Part shown: piece after piece, positions 16,542 through 25,313 of the stretch
Layout of the letters: each line of letters begins with the position of its first letter
Numbering within the stretch: the first letter of the stretch is position 1
The notes under the pieces: model-generated
Told to the model about the DNA's origin: nothing
The model's database searches: none
The model's input: only the letters and a program-made list of their open reading frames with translations
Made by a program: the position numbers and the translations under genes
From: Streptomyces sp. NRRL S-31
GTDB lineage: Bacteria > Actinomycetota > Actinomycetes > Streptomycetales > Streptomycetaceae
Direction of reading: 5' to 3'
Length of the DNA: 45,434 nt
Assembly: GCF_000718775.1 (NCBI RefSeq)
Contig: NZ_JOCB01000073.1
Coordinates: 1-45,434 of the forward strand

Positions 16542-17816
16542 TCAGCCCATGTCCGTCAGGAGGGCGTCCAGTTCCTTCTCCTGCTGGGCAGGCGACATCG
16601 GCGGGTTCGAGTGGTCGATGCCGAACGTCTTGAGCATCTTGTCCATCTGGGCGTCGATGGAGGTCCAGCCGGTCTGGTCCAGCGGCTGCAACGACGCCTG
16701 GTCGGCGTCCCACAGGTCACGCAGCTTCTGGGCGGCCGCGTGGGCCCCGGTCGCGTCCCCCGAGCGTGCGTCCTTGAGCGAGGTGGAGGCGAGCGTCTTC
16801 AGCGCGGCGACCTTGGCGGGCGGGAACTTCTTCACCGCCTGGCCGGGAGCCATCCGGACGGCGGAGGTGTTGTCCTCCTCCGGTGCCGGGCCGACGTGCG
16901 GCTGGCCGTGGGCCCAGACCAGCAAGCCCGCGGTGGCGACGGCGAGCAGTCCGAAGCCGGCCAGCGCGACGCGCTCCTTGCGCGGGTCGCCGGTGGCCGG
17001 TGCGTCGTGGGTCGCCTCGTGGCTCTCGGTCACATCCGAGCGCGTCACCGTCAGGTAGACCACCGTGGCCAGGATGAGGCCGAGGAAGATCAGGCTGGTG
17101 GTGAACGTGCCCAGAGCGAGACCGGTCGGGTCGCCCGGGTTCTGGGCGACCTTGGGGGAGGCGAGCCAGTCGCCGATGTTCGCGCCCAGCGGGCGGGTCA
17201 GGATGTAGGCGAGCCAGAAGGACAGCACCGGGTTGGCGCCGAACTTCCACAGCAGTGTGATCGCCGCGATGAGGCCGAGCGGCAACAGGACCGAGACTCC
17301 CGGGCTCCAGCCGGTGAGCTCCAGGGTCCAGTCGCCGGTCGCGGTGCCGAGCGCGAAGGTGACGAGAACGGCGAGCCAGTAGAACGACTCCCGCGGCAGC
17401 GTGGTGACCGAGTGGATAGAGAGGGTGCGCTCCCGCAGCCACCACACGCCGAAGACCACCGCCAGCAGTACCGAGAAGACCGCGGAACTGATCCACAGCG
17501 GCACGTTGAGCTGGTCGGTGAGGATGTCGGTGTACAGGGTGCCCGTGACGCTGACAACGACCACCGTCAGCCAGTAGGGGAACGGGACGTACCGCTTCAG
17601 CCGCAGCTGGACGGCCAGGACCACCACGAAGACCGCGGTGAAGATCCATGCCGTGTTCACCAGGCCGACGCCCAGCTTCATGTTGATCCAGTCGGCGAAG
17701 CTCTCACCGACGGTCGTGCACAGGACCTTGATCACCCAGAACCAGACGGTGACCTCGGGAACCTTGTTGAGCATGAGACGCCCGCTGCGCGTGCGTGCTT
17801 CCGTTGTCGTTGTCAT
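16542..17816 (-). CDS. COG4705-type multi-pass membrane protein
   Basis: A 424-aa protein. The first 270 residues form about eight to nine membrane helices (for example VWFWVIKVLCTTVGESFADW, WIFTAVFVVVLAVQL and a similar repeat FYWLAVLVTFALGTATGDWT). The two halves look internally duplicated, as in COG4705 proteins. After another helix (about 295-312) comes a 110-residue extracytoplasmic helical tail with no cysteines. The gene follows the HK/RR pair at 17855-19767 by 38 nt on the same strand, so it is probably co-transcribed and may be the target or input of that system. Function unknown. Confidence 0.85.
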   Translation of the reverse strand: MTTTTEARTRSGRLMLNKVPEVTVWFWVIKVLCTTVGESFADWINMKLGVGLVNTAWIFTAVFVVVLAVQLRLKRYVPFPYWLTVVVVSVTGTLYTDILTDQLNVPLWISSAVFSVLLAVVFGVWWLRERTLSIHSVTTLPRESFYWLAVLVTFALGTATGDWTLELTGWSPGVSVLLPLGLIAAITLLWKFGANPVLSFWLAYILTRPLGANIGDWLASPKVAQNPGDPTGLALGTFTTSLIFLGLILATVVYLTVTRSDVTESHEATHDAPATGDPRKERVALAGFGLLAVATAGLLVWAHGQPHVGPAPEEDNTSAVRMAPGQAVKKFPPAKVAALKTLASTSLKDARSGDATGAHAAAQKLRDLWDADQASLQPLDQTGWTSIDAQMDKMLKTFGIDHSNPPMSPAQQEKELDALLTDMG

Positions 17817-17854
17817 GCGGGGAGGTTGACGCGGGGAATCTGCACATAACCTGA

Positions 17855-19123
17855 CTACGTGGCTGCGCGGGCGGCCGGGAGTGTCACCTCGACGTGACCG
17901 CGGCCGTCCGCGATCCCGCGGACCTCCACACCGGCCGAGGCGGCGATGCGCCGGACCACCGGCAGCCCCAGCCCGTACCCGTCGCCACCGGTCACCCCCG
18001 CTTCGAAGACGCGGTCGACGTCCGCGGGATCGAATCCGGGGCCGTCGTCCAGGACATCGACCACGACGGCCTCGCCCTGGTCGCGGGCGGTGATCCACAC
18101 CCGGGACTTCGCATGCCGCAGGCCGTTGTCCAGCAGGGGTGACAGCAGCGACACGGCGACGTCGGCCGCCACGGCGACCTCGACCTTCGCGGGGAAGGCG
18201 ACCTCGACCGCGCGGCCGGCGATCGCCTGCCGTGCGGCGGAGCGCAGATCGCACCGGGTTCCCTTGTCCGTCCGTGCGCGCGCGGCGCGCAGAAGCGTCG
18301 TGATCGCCGTATCGAGGCGGTCGACCTCGCTCAGCACCGCCTCCGTCGGCACCGGCTCGCCGGACAGCTGCGCCAGCTGCGCCTCGGCCCGCAGGACCGT
18401 GAGCGGTGTCCGCAGCTCGTGGGCGATCTCGTCGGTGAGCCGGCGCTCGTCCGCCAGCGCGTTGTCCACGCGCTCCAGGAGGTGGTCCAGGGTCCGCCCC
18501 AGTTCCCCGAACTCGTCGCGGGGGACGCCGAGGTTGAAGCGGCGCCCGGGTTCGTGCCGGCCCCAGTCGTCGGCGAGGGCGGCCATCTCGTGCACGACCC
18601 GCAGCGCGCGGCGCACCACGAGGTGTGCGACCCCGCCGGCGAGGAGGACCGTGAGGCCGCCCAGTATCAGGGACAAGGTCAGGCTGCGCTGCTCGGATGT
18701 CTCGTAGGGAGTGAGGTCGACCCGGACGACCACCATGACGTGGTGGCCGTGGATCGGGATCTGCCGCGCGTACAGGAGGTAATCGTCGACCGTCGCGGTC
18801 TGCGGTCGCCCGGAGTCCGCGAGCTCCTCGACGCGATCGACCAGGCTCGGCGGGACGTTTCCGTCGACCAGGCGGCCGTCGGCATACACCCAGGCGACCT
18901 CGTCCAGCGCCTCGCTGCCGTTCTCCGTCAGTACGACGCGGCCGCCTTCGGCGGTGACGTTCGCCGCGACCGCCTCGGCGCGGGTACGTGCCAGGTCGTG
19001 CGCGTCGGCGTCCGTCACCCGGCTCAGCAGCACGTGCGAGACCACGACCAGGATCGCGACGACGGCGGTGGCGATCAGCACGGTGAGTGCGACGACCCGC
19101 TTACGGAATCCCGTCACTGCCAT
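17855..19123 (-). CDS. Sensor histidine kinase (EnvZ-like)
   Basis: A 422-aa sensor kinase. Membrane segments at about 10-32 and 148-172 flank an extracellular sensor of about 110 residues. HAMP is followed by the phospho-His H235 in DEIAHELRTP. The N-box is SPLLDNGLRHAKS and the lid is GYGLGLPVVRRIA. Its start overlaps the last codons of the partner response regulator by 10 nt. The order on the minus strand is RR, HK, COG4705. Confidence 0.93.
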   Translation of the reverse strand: MAVTGFRKRVVALTVLIATAVVAILVVVSHVLLSRVTDADAHDLARTRAEAVAANVTAEGGRVVLTENGSEALDEVAWVYADGRLVDGNVPPSLVDRVEELADSGRPQTATVDDYLLYARQIPIHGHHVMVVVRVDLTPYETSEQRSLTLSLILGGLTVLLAGGVAHLVVRRALRVVHEMAALADDWGRHEPGRRFNLGVPRDEFGELGRTLDHLLERVDNALADERRLTDEIAHELRTPLTVLRAEAQLAQLSGEPVPTEAVLSEVDRLDTAITTLLRAARARTDKGTRCDLRSAARQAIAGRAVEVAFPAKVEVAVAADVAVSLLSPLLDNGLRHAKSRVWITARDQGEAVVVDVLDDGPGFDPADVDRVFEAGVTGGDGYGLGLPVVRRIAASAGVEVRGIADGRGHVEVTLPAARAAT

Positions 19124-19767
19124 CGGTAGCCCACGCCGCGGACGGTCGCCAGACGCTCGGCCACACCCAGCGAACCGAGCTTGGCCCGCAGCCGGCGCAC
19201 ATAGGAGTCGAGGGTGTTGTCGCTGACCTGCGCCCCGTGCGGCCAGCCGGCAGCGACGAGGGCGTGGCGCCGTACCGCGTCGCCCTGCGAGGCGATCAAA
19301 CGGCCCAGCAGCCGGAACTCGGTCGGGGTCAGACCCATGCTCACCGAATCGTAGGTCACCACGTGCTTCGCCGGATCGAGGACGACCTCGCGCGGTGCGG
19401 GCGCCACGGTGGCCCGGCGCAGCAGCGCCCGGACGCGGACCAGCAGTTCCGGGATGTCGAAGGGTTTGGTCATGTAGTCGTCGGCGCCGGCCTCGAAGCC
19501 GCCCACCTTGTGGTGCAGGCCGTCCAGGGCGGTGAGCATCAACACCGGCGCGTCGACACCACGTGCCCGCAGGGCCAGGCAGACGTCGCGGCCGTCGGCG
19601 TCCGGGAGCCCGAGATCCAGGACGACCAGATGGGGCGCCGGTGCGAGCTGCCGCAGCAGGCTGTCGGCCGTGGCGGCGACGGAGACGGTGTGGCCGTCGT
19701 GCTCCAGGGCGCGCTTGAGGACACCGCGGACCGCCGCGTCGTCTTCGCACACCATGATGAAAGCCAC
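19114..19767 (-). CDS. OmpR-family response regulator
   Basis: A 217-aa regulator. Receiver: CEDDAA, phospho-acceptor D51 in VVLDLGLPD, LMLTALDG, and the Lys in YMTKPF. The winged helix has LTPTEFRLLGRL and VRGVGYRWQ. It is the first gene of the RR-HK-COG4705 unit. Confidence 0.93.
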   Translation of the reverse strand: MAFIMVCEDDAAVRGVLKRALEHDGHTVSVAATADSLLRQLAPAPHLVVLDLGLPDADGRDVCLALRARGVDAPVLMLTALDGLHHKVGGFEAGADDYMTKPFDIPELLVRVRALLRRATVAPAPREVVLDPAKHVVTYDSVSMGLTPTEFRLLGRLIASQGDAVRRHALVAAGWPHGAQVSDNTLDSYVRRLRAKLGSLGVAERLATVRGVGYRWQ

Positions 19768-20021
19768 GGGCCGACCCTAGATACTCCCGGCCCAGTTCTC
19801 CATCTTCCCAGGTCAACCCCCTGACGGTTGGGGCCGCAGCCGAAAGGCGCAGGCCGCACATCACGGAATGGCGGCCGTCACCGACGATGAACTGCGCGCT
19901 CTCATCCGTGCCGCGCCGAAGCCCTGACCGGGGGCCCGGCCCTGCACGCAGGCGCAGCCAGGCGGCCCCCGGATGGCCCGATCCGACTTCCGCCCTCGCG
20001 GCTGAATGTGCGCGCGATGTT
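19768..20021. other. Intergenic region upstream of the RR
   Basis: This 254-bp region must carry the promoter of the RR-HK-COG4705 operon. The only notable thing is a 19-codon open frame (19868-19927, MAAVTDDELRAL...) without a ribosome binding site. Confidence 0.4.
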
Positions 20022-21098
20022 CTAGGCGATGGAACGCAGGACTGTGGACGGCCGGACCCGTACGACTCGGTTGGCGGCTGTCTTCTGGAACAGGCCGTAG
20101 GCGAGGACCGGGAGCAGTAGGTGTGGCTTGTCCGGGAGCACGGCGGTGATCAGCACGGCGCTGGCGCTGCTGTTGTTCATGCCGCAGGCGAGGGTGAGCG
20201 AGGAGGCGGCGGGCAGGTCCAGCCGCAGCAGCCGCGCGGCGCAGCGGCCGAGCACGAACGACAGATGGCAGACAAGTGCAGCCACGACCAGCGCGGCGCC
20301 CAGCAGCAGCGGGCGTGGCCGGGCGACGAAGGAGCCGAGGGCGCCGCTGGCGTTGACGTACGTCAGGACCAGTGAGCCGGCCAGGGCCACAGGCACGACT
20401 GCGCCCAGCGCCCGGCCGAGCAGCGACGCGGGCAGGGCGAGCCGGACCAGGACGCCCGCCGCGCAGGGCAGCACCACGCCGACGAAGGTGAAGCCACCGC
20501 CCGCGGTGTGGACACTCGCGGCGAGCGAGCCGGCGTAGCCGCCGGTGAGCAGCGGAGACAGCAGCTCGATCAGCAGCGGTGTGGTGAGTGGGCTGATGAG
20601 GGTGGAGGCGAGGACCAGGCCGACCATGGTCGGCTGGTCGCCGTCGCCCTTGCCGGTCCACACCGTGGCGCCGGCCGCGACGGGCATCGCCGTGATCAGG
20701 ATCATCGCGGCGATCAGGCCGCTGCCGCCGTCGGAGTCGGGCGAGGCGTGCAGCAGGACCGCGATGAGCGGGATGACCAGCAACGGGATCGCCAGGTGCA
20801 GCGCGAGCCCGGCGAGCAGCGCACTCGGGCGCCGCAGGACCCGGACCAGCTCACGGACGGGGACCTGGAGTCCGGATGAGAACAACACCAGCCACAGCAG
20901 GCATGGTGCGGTGGACACCGGCAGCCTGATCGGTGGTCCCAGCGGCAGTGCGTGGGAGTGGCGCAGCCACAGGCCGGGGCCCGGCACGAGCAGGGCTGCG
21001 GCGTAGGACAGGACGACGGCCCGGCCCAGACGGCGCCGCAGCCAGGCGGTCGCACGGTCAGTGGGCGCCGGTGCGGCGGTGGGAGCCGGTGCGTGCAT
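20022..21098 (-). CDS. Bile acid:sodium symporter (BASS) family transporter
   Basis: A 358-aa membrane protein with about nine to ten helices. The signature regions are the conserved LFSSGLQVPVRELVRVLRRP after helix two, a middle LITAMPVAAGATV, and near the C-terminus LTLACGMNNSSASAVLITAV, which matches the substrate/ion-binding crossover of BASS proteins. Members import bile acids, pantoate or organic anions with Na+, or act as arsenite carriers (ArsB/Acr3 relatives). No arsenic gene is nearby. ATG 21098 is preceded by GGAAGA. Confidence 0.88.
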   Translation of the reverse strand: MHAPAPTAAPAPTDRATAWLRRRLGRAVVLSYAAALLVPGPGLWLRHSHALPLGPPIRLPVSTAPCLLWLVLFSSGLQVPVRELVRVLRRPSALLAGLALHLAIPLLVIPLIAVLLHASPDSDGGSGLIAAMILITAMPVAAGATVWTGKGDGDQPTMVGLVLASTLISPLTTPLLIELLSPLLTGGYAGSLAASVHTAGGGFTFVGVVLPCAAGVLVRLALPASLLGRALGAVVPVALAGSLVLTYVNASGALGSFVARPRPLLLGAALVVAALVCHLSFVLGRCAARLLRLDLPAASSLTLACGMNNSSASAVLITAVLPDKPHLLLPVLAYGLFQKTAANRVVRVRPSTVLRSIA

Positions 21099-21226
21099 GG
21101 CGGTCTTCTTCCGTCGCGGGGGCGGGGGCGGGACGGAAGACCGTTATGCGGAGACCGTGGGCGTGCGTGCGCATGGAGCCATGGTGCGCGCACGGAACCG
21201 GCGGGGCGGGTGATACACGGCGGCAG

Positions 21227-21615
21227 TCAGGATGTGTTCAGGCACCCGATGCCACTGTGCACCACGGTCGGCGAGACCACCGCCGGCCTTCCGAACGAGA
21301 AGGGCGTCCTCGGGCTGAGCGCTGGCACCGTGACCTGACGGCCCGCGATGTGTTCGGCGCGCCGGAGGCCGCCGAGGCGGGCCGGCGGCTCAAGGAGTGC
21401 ACCGCTGCCATGCCGGAGCGCGAGTGCGGCCACGAGGGCGCCGAGGGCGATGAGCGCGTAGAGCTGACAGCGGGTGACCTCGTCGTAGAGGGCGGTGACG
21501 TGGATGCCCGCCACGTAGGCGAGGGTTGCCCACAGGCCGGCCCACAGCGTGGCCCCGAGGGCGTTGAGGACGAGGAAGCGGCGCCAGGGCACGCCGCTGG
21601 TGCCCGCGGGGCCAT
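21227..21615 (-). pseudogene. DedA-family membrane protein, C-terminal fragment
   Basis: The frame ending at 21227 reads AGTSGVPWRRFLVLNALGAT, then LWAGLWATLAYVAGIHVTAL. This is the conserved second half of DedA/SNARE-associated proteins (usually about 200 residues, with the motif xGxSxMPWRRF). The N-terminal 110-130 residues are absent: homology begins directly at the stop codon of the histidine kinase upstream (21620). An apparent GTG start at 21592 lies inside the conserved motif. I read it as a truncated gene whose front was replaced when the kinase/regulator pair arrived. A short coupled ORF is possible. Confidence 0.6.
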
Positions 21616-21619
21616 GCCC

Positions 21620-23026
21620 TCACCGTACGCGGCGGCCGGGCTCGTGCCCTGGTCGGCAGGGCAGGTCGAGGATGACGGAGGCGCCGCGCCCGGTGTTCTC
21701 GGCGTGGGTGGTGCCGCCGTGGGCGGTGGCCACCGCGTGGACGAAGGCAAGCCCGAGGCCGGAGCCCTCGCTGGTGCGGCTGGCCTCGGCGCGGGCGAAG
21801 CGGTCGAACGCCCGGGGCAGGAACTCGGGCGGGAATCCGGTCCCCTCGTCCGTGACGCACAGCCGCAGCCTGCCGTCGTGGACGGTGGCAGTGAGGCGGA
21901 CGGCTCCCCGGCCGTGGCGGAGGGCATTGTCGAGCAGGTTGCCGATCGCGGGCCGCAGCCAGCGGGCGTCTACGTCGACGGTCACGCGGGCCGCGTCGAC
22001 GGTCACCGTACGCCCCGACAGCTCGGCGGTACGCAGATGCGGTGCGACGGCGGCGGCGATGAGGTGGGCGAGTTCCGCGGGGGCACGGGTGATGTGCTGC
22101 GTGCTGCCGAGTTCTTCCAGGTCCAGCAGGGCGTTGGAGAGGTCGATCAGGCGCTGGACCTCGGCGTCCACGGAGCGCAGGGTCTCGGTGAGTTCCCCGG
22201 CGGAGCGCGGTCGGTGCAGGGCGACGTCGACCTCGGCTCGCAGCAGGGACAGCGGCGTGCGCAGTTCGTGGCTGGCGTCCGCGACGAAGCGGCGCTCGCG
22301 TTCGGCGGACTCCTCGAGGCGGTCGAGCATGTGATTGAGGGTGTGGCCGAGGCGGGTGATCTCGTCGTCGTGGTCGGCGGGTACGTCCAGGCGCAGGTTC
22401 TGGGCACCGTCGGCGAGGGTCGCGGCACCGCTGCGGTAGCGCTCGACGGGGCGCAGGGCGGCGCGGGCGGTGCGGTAGCCGACGTAGGAGGCGGCGACGA
22501 GGGTCAGGCCGGATGCGAGGGCCAGTTGGGCGAGGAGTTCGCGCAGCGCCTCGTCGCGGTGGCCGCGCCGGACGGCGGCGATCACGATCCGGGGCTGTCC
22601 GTCCGCCGTGACGCGTTTCGCCTGGAGGCGCAGGGTGCCGGGGGTGATGGGGAGCAGGGATCCGACGTCACGCCGGATGGTGGCGCCGCGCGAGACGGCG
22701 CTGAGTTCGGCGGGGGTGAGCAGCGGCTGGTGGCTGAGGGAGTCGCTGGAGCGCAGGACCCGGCCGTGTGCGTCGAGGACCTGCTGGAGGCTGCCGCTGG
22801 GGCCGGGAGGGACCCGGGTTCCGGCGCGCACCGCCTGGTCGAGACTGTGCCGGTAGGTGGTCAGGTCGTCGTTCAGCTGCTGGTCGAGGGCGGTCCTGAC
22901 CCGCCAGTAGACCAGTCCGGCCGCCCCGGTCAGCACCAGGGACATGGTGATGGCGACGGCCAGCACGAGGCGCGTGACGACGGGCAGCCGCCTGAACCAC
23001 GGCCGCAACCGGCCGGGCAGGGTCAT
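21620..23026 (-). CDS. Sensor histidine kinase
   Basis: A 468-aa kinase. Membrane segments at about 18-40 and 165-185 bound an extracellular sensor of about 120 residues. HAMP (RPVERYRSGAATLADGAQNL) is followed by H253 in DASHELRTPLS. The N-box is LLDNALRHGRG and the lid is GSGLGLAFVHAVATAHGG. The start overlaps the regulator stop as ATGA (23023-23026). Confidence 0.93.
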   Translation of the reverse strand: MTLPGRLRPWFRRLPVVTRLVLAVAITMSLVLTGAAGLVYWRVRTALDQQLNDDLTTYRHSLDQAVRAGTRVPPGPSGSLQQVLDAHGRVLRSSDSLSHQPLLTPAELSAVSRGATIRRDVGSLLPITPGTLRLQAKRVTADGQPRIVIAAVRRGHRDEALRELLAQLALASGLTLVAASYVGYRTARAALRPVERYRSGAATLADGAQNLRLDVPADHDDEITRLGHTLNHMLDRLEESAERERRFVADASHELRTPLSLLRAEVDVALHRPRSAGELTETLRSVDAEVQRLIDLSNALLDLEELGSTQHITRAPAELAHLIAAAVAPHLRTAELSGRTVTVDAARVTVDVDARWLRPAIGNLLDNALRHGRGAVRLTATVHDGRLRLCVTDEGTGFPPEFLPRAFDRFARAEASRTSEGSGLGLAFVHAVATAHGGTTHAENTGRGASVILDLPCRPGHEPGRRVR

Positions 23027-23694
23027 GGGGTGGTCTCCAGGCGGTAGCCGCGGCCGCGCAGGGTCGTGATCGTCGTACGGCCGAAGGCGCGGTCGACCTT
23101 GGCGCGCACCTTGGAGACGTGAACGTCGATGGCGTTGCTGCGCAGGTCGGTCTCGCCGTCCCAGACCTCGTTGAGGAGCCGGAGGCGGGTGACCAGGCAC
23201 CCGGCGTTCTCCATCAGGACCCTGAGTACGTCGAACTCGCGCCGGGAGAGGTCGAGTTCGGTGCCCGCCCGCCAGGCGCGCTGCTGCCCGGAGTCGAGGA
23301 CGAGGTCGCCGACCTTCAGGCGCCCGGAGTGTTCGGGGCGGCGCCGGGATATCGCGCGCAGCCGGGCCAGAAGCTCCTCCATGGCGAACGGCTTGACCAG
23401 GTAGTCGTCGGCACCGGCGTCCAGGCCGGCGACCCGCTCACTGATTGCGGCGCGCGCGGTGAGCAGGATGACGGGGATGTGTATGCCTTCCTCGCGCAGT
23501 GTCCGGCACACCTCCACCCCGTCCATGCCCGGCAGCATGACGTCGAGGACCACGGCGTCCACACGCGGGTCGCGGGCGGCGACGAGCCCGGACGGTCCGT
23601 CGTAGTGGCCCTCGGCGGTGTGTCCGGATTCGGTGAGGTAGCGGACGACCAGGTCCGTGAGGCGGGTCTCGTCGTCGACGACCAGGTAGTGCAT
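23023..23694 (-). CDS. OmpR-family response regulator
   Basis: A 223-aa regulator. Receiver: VVDDET, D51 in VVLDVMLPGMDG, LLTARAA, and the Lys in YLVKPF. The winged helix has LDLSRREFDVLRVLMENAG and RGRGYRLE. It diverges from the DUF4956-VTC-PAP2 cassette with a 153-bp shared promoter region, so that cassette is a natural target. Confidence 0.94.
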   Translation of the reverse strand: MHYLVVDDETRLTDLVVRYLTESGHTAEGHYDGPSGLVAARDPRVDAVVLDVMLPGMDGVEVCRTLREEGIHIPVILLTARAAISERVAGLDAGADDYLVKPFAMEELLARLRAISRRRPEHSGRLKVGDLVLDSGQQRAWRAGTELDLSRREFDVLRVLMENAGCLVTRLRLLNEVWDGETDLRSNAIDVHVSKVRAKVDRAFGRTTITTLRGRGYRLETTP

Positions 23695-23847
23695 GGCGGC
23701 CAGGCTAACCGGCCGCGCGCCCCGCCCGAGGCATCCGGGAGGCTTCATGGTCTGTTCATGTGACATCCCTACCGTCGTCCATGTCGCGGTGCACCGCGGA
23801 CCGCGACCGGTCCGCCGTTCCCACGCGCCGGGACGGAAGGGACAGAC

Positions 23848-24498
23848 ATGCACGCACTGGTGCTCGCCGCCAAGGGCATCACCAGCCACATCGCGCCCAT
23901 GGACCTGATGACCCGAGGCGGTCTCGACGTCATGGCGCTGCTGATCCTGGTCGGCTGGCTCTACCGGCGCCGCCCCAGCGCCCCGGCGATGCCGCTGGTG
24001 CTGGTCGCGCTGAACACCGGCCTGTTCGCCGCGATGAGCACGATCAGTGCCGGGAAGTTCCCGGCCGGGGTCGGGTTCGGCCTCTTCGGCATCCTCTCCC
24101 TGGTCCGCCTGCGCAGCGCCGCGTTCACCCTCCGGGACGTCGCCTACACCTTCGTGACCCTGGTCACCGCCCTGTGCACGGGGCTGCCGCACCGGCAGAT
24201 GTGGCTGGTCGCCGCACTGGACGCCGTGGTACTGCTGGCGGTGCTGCTGGTGGACGACCCGAAGTCCTACGAGCCCCCGACCCGCACGGTCAGACTCACC
24301 CTCGATCGGATCTACCCGGAGCCCGCACTCATCGCCCACGACGTGGCGCTCCGCTTCGGCCGGGCGCCCCTGTCCGTCGTGGTCGACGAAGTGGACTACG
24401 TCCGTGAGACCACCCGGGTCTCCGCCCGCTATCCCGTTCCATCAGGCGAGCCGGTGGCCGCTCCCGACGCCGAACAGCGCGAGCAGGTGACGTCATGA
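23848..24498 (+). CDS. DUF4956 membrane protein
   Basis: A 216-aa protein with four membrane helices in residues 26-136, and a cytoplasmic C-terminal domain (about 140-216). The signature GFGLFGILSLVRLRSAAFTL, then RDVAYTF, is that of DUF4956. In many bacteria this family is encoded beside a VTC-domain protein, as here. I infer that it forms the membrane part of a polyphosphate polymerase or channel complex. GGAAGGGA precedes ATG 23848. It overlaps the VTC gene as ATGA. Confidence 0.88.
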   Translation: MHALVLAAKGITSHIAPMDLMTRGGLDVMALLILVGWLYRRRPSAPAMPLVLVALNTGLFAAMSTISAGKFPAGVGFGLFGILSLVRLRSAAFTLRDVAYTFVTLVTALCTGLPHRQMWLVAALDAVVLLAVLLVDDPKSYEPPTRTVRLTLDRIYPEPALIAHDVALRFGRAPLSVVVDEVDYVRETTRVSARYPVPSGEPVAAPDAEQREQVTS

Positions 24499-25313
24499 CC
24501 TCCGCGTCCACCTTCGCCGCCGGGCTGGGCCTCTCGGCACTGCGCGGCGCGACGCTGGCCGAGGTCGACGCAGCGGCAGCCCTCCAGCACCGCACCGACC
24601 GCAAGTACCTCCTCCCGCTCGACCGCGCCCGCGACCTCGTCGCCCGGCTCGCGGACAGCCACCGCGTCCTGGACCTGTCCGGCCGTCGTACGACCAGCTA
24701 CCTCAGCACCTACTTCGACACCGAGCGGCTCGGCGCCTGGCGGGCCCACGTGCAGCGGCGCCGCAGGTGCTGGAAGGTCCGCACCCGCCTGTACGCGGAG
24801 GACGGGCTGTGCCGGGTGGAGGTGAAGACCAAGGACGGCCGCGGCGCCACGGTCAAGCACGCCCTGAAGGTCCCGGCCGCCGCGTACGGCGAACTCGACG
24901 CGCGGGCAACCGAGTTCGTGGACGAGGTGCTGGCCGCAGCCGGCATCCCCGTCACGGCCGAGGAACTGGCGCCCGCGGCGGAGGTCCGTTACGTTCGGGC
25001 GGCCCTCGCCGACCTGGGCCACGGAACCCGCGTCACCCTCGACGGTGCACTCACCTGCCACCACGGCGACCGCACCGCAGCGCTCGACTCCGGCCACGTG
25101 CTCATCGAGACCAAGGGCGGGGTCCGGCCGGCCCCGGCCGACCGGCTGCTGCAGAGCCTGGGCGGCAGGCCCGTCTCCCTCAGCAAGTACGTCATCGGCC
25201 AGTCCCTGCTCACCCCCGGCCTCCCCGACAACGACGTACGCCGCCTCGCCCGCACCCACTTCACCACCGGGGCGAGCACGGTAGCGCTCTACGAAAGGAC
25301 CCCCGCCGCATGA
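24495..25313 (+). CDS. VTC-domain polyphosphate polymerase
   Basis: A 272-aa soluble VTC tunnel domain without SPX or membrane parts. The basic and acidic residues that line the VTC tunnel are all in place: R33/K37 (HRTDRKYLL), R66 region then YFDTERL, K94-R96-R98 (WKVRTR), E109-K111-K113 (VEVKTK), R165 (EVRYVRAAL), R179 (RVTLDG), E205-K207 (LIETKGG) and K231 (SLSKYVIG). By family knowledge the reaction is ATP-gamma-phosphate transfer to a growing polyphosphate chain. The stop overlaps the next start (ATGA, 25310-25313). Confidence 0.9.
   Translation: MTSASTFAAGLGLSALRGATLAEVDAAAALQHRTDRKYLLPLDRARDLVARLADSHRVLDLSGRRTTSYLSTYFDTERLGAWRAHVQRRRRCWKVRTRLYAEDGLCRVEVKTKDGRGATVKHALKVPAAAYGELDARATEFVDEVLAAAGIPVTAEELAPAAEVRYVRAALADLGHGTRVTLDGALTCHHGDRTAALDSGHVLIETKGGVRPAPADRLLQSLGGRPVSLSKYVIGQSLLTPGLPDNDVRRLARTHFTTGASTVALYERTPAA

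Noticed and set aside
19868..19927. 19-codon ORF MAAVTDDELRAL...
   Set aside because: No ribosome binding site and no homology; it looks like a chance frame upstream of the regulator gene.
21227..21592. Complete small DedA-like gene starting at GTG 21592
   Set aside because: The GTG lies within the conserved PWRRF motif; homology continues upstream of it, so it is a fragment and not a full gene.
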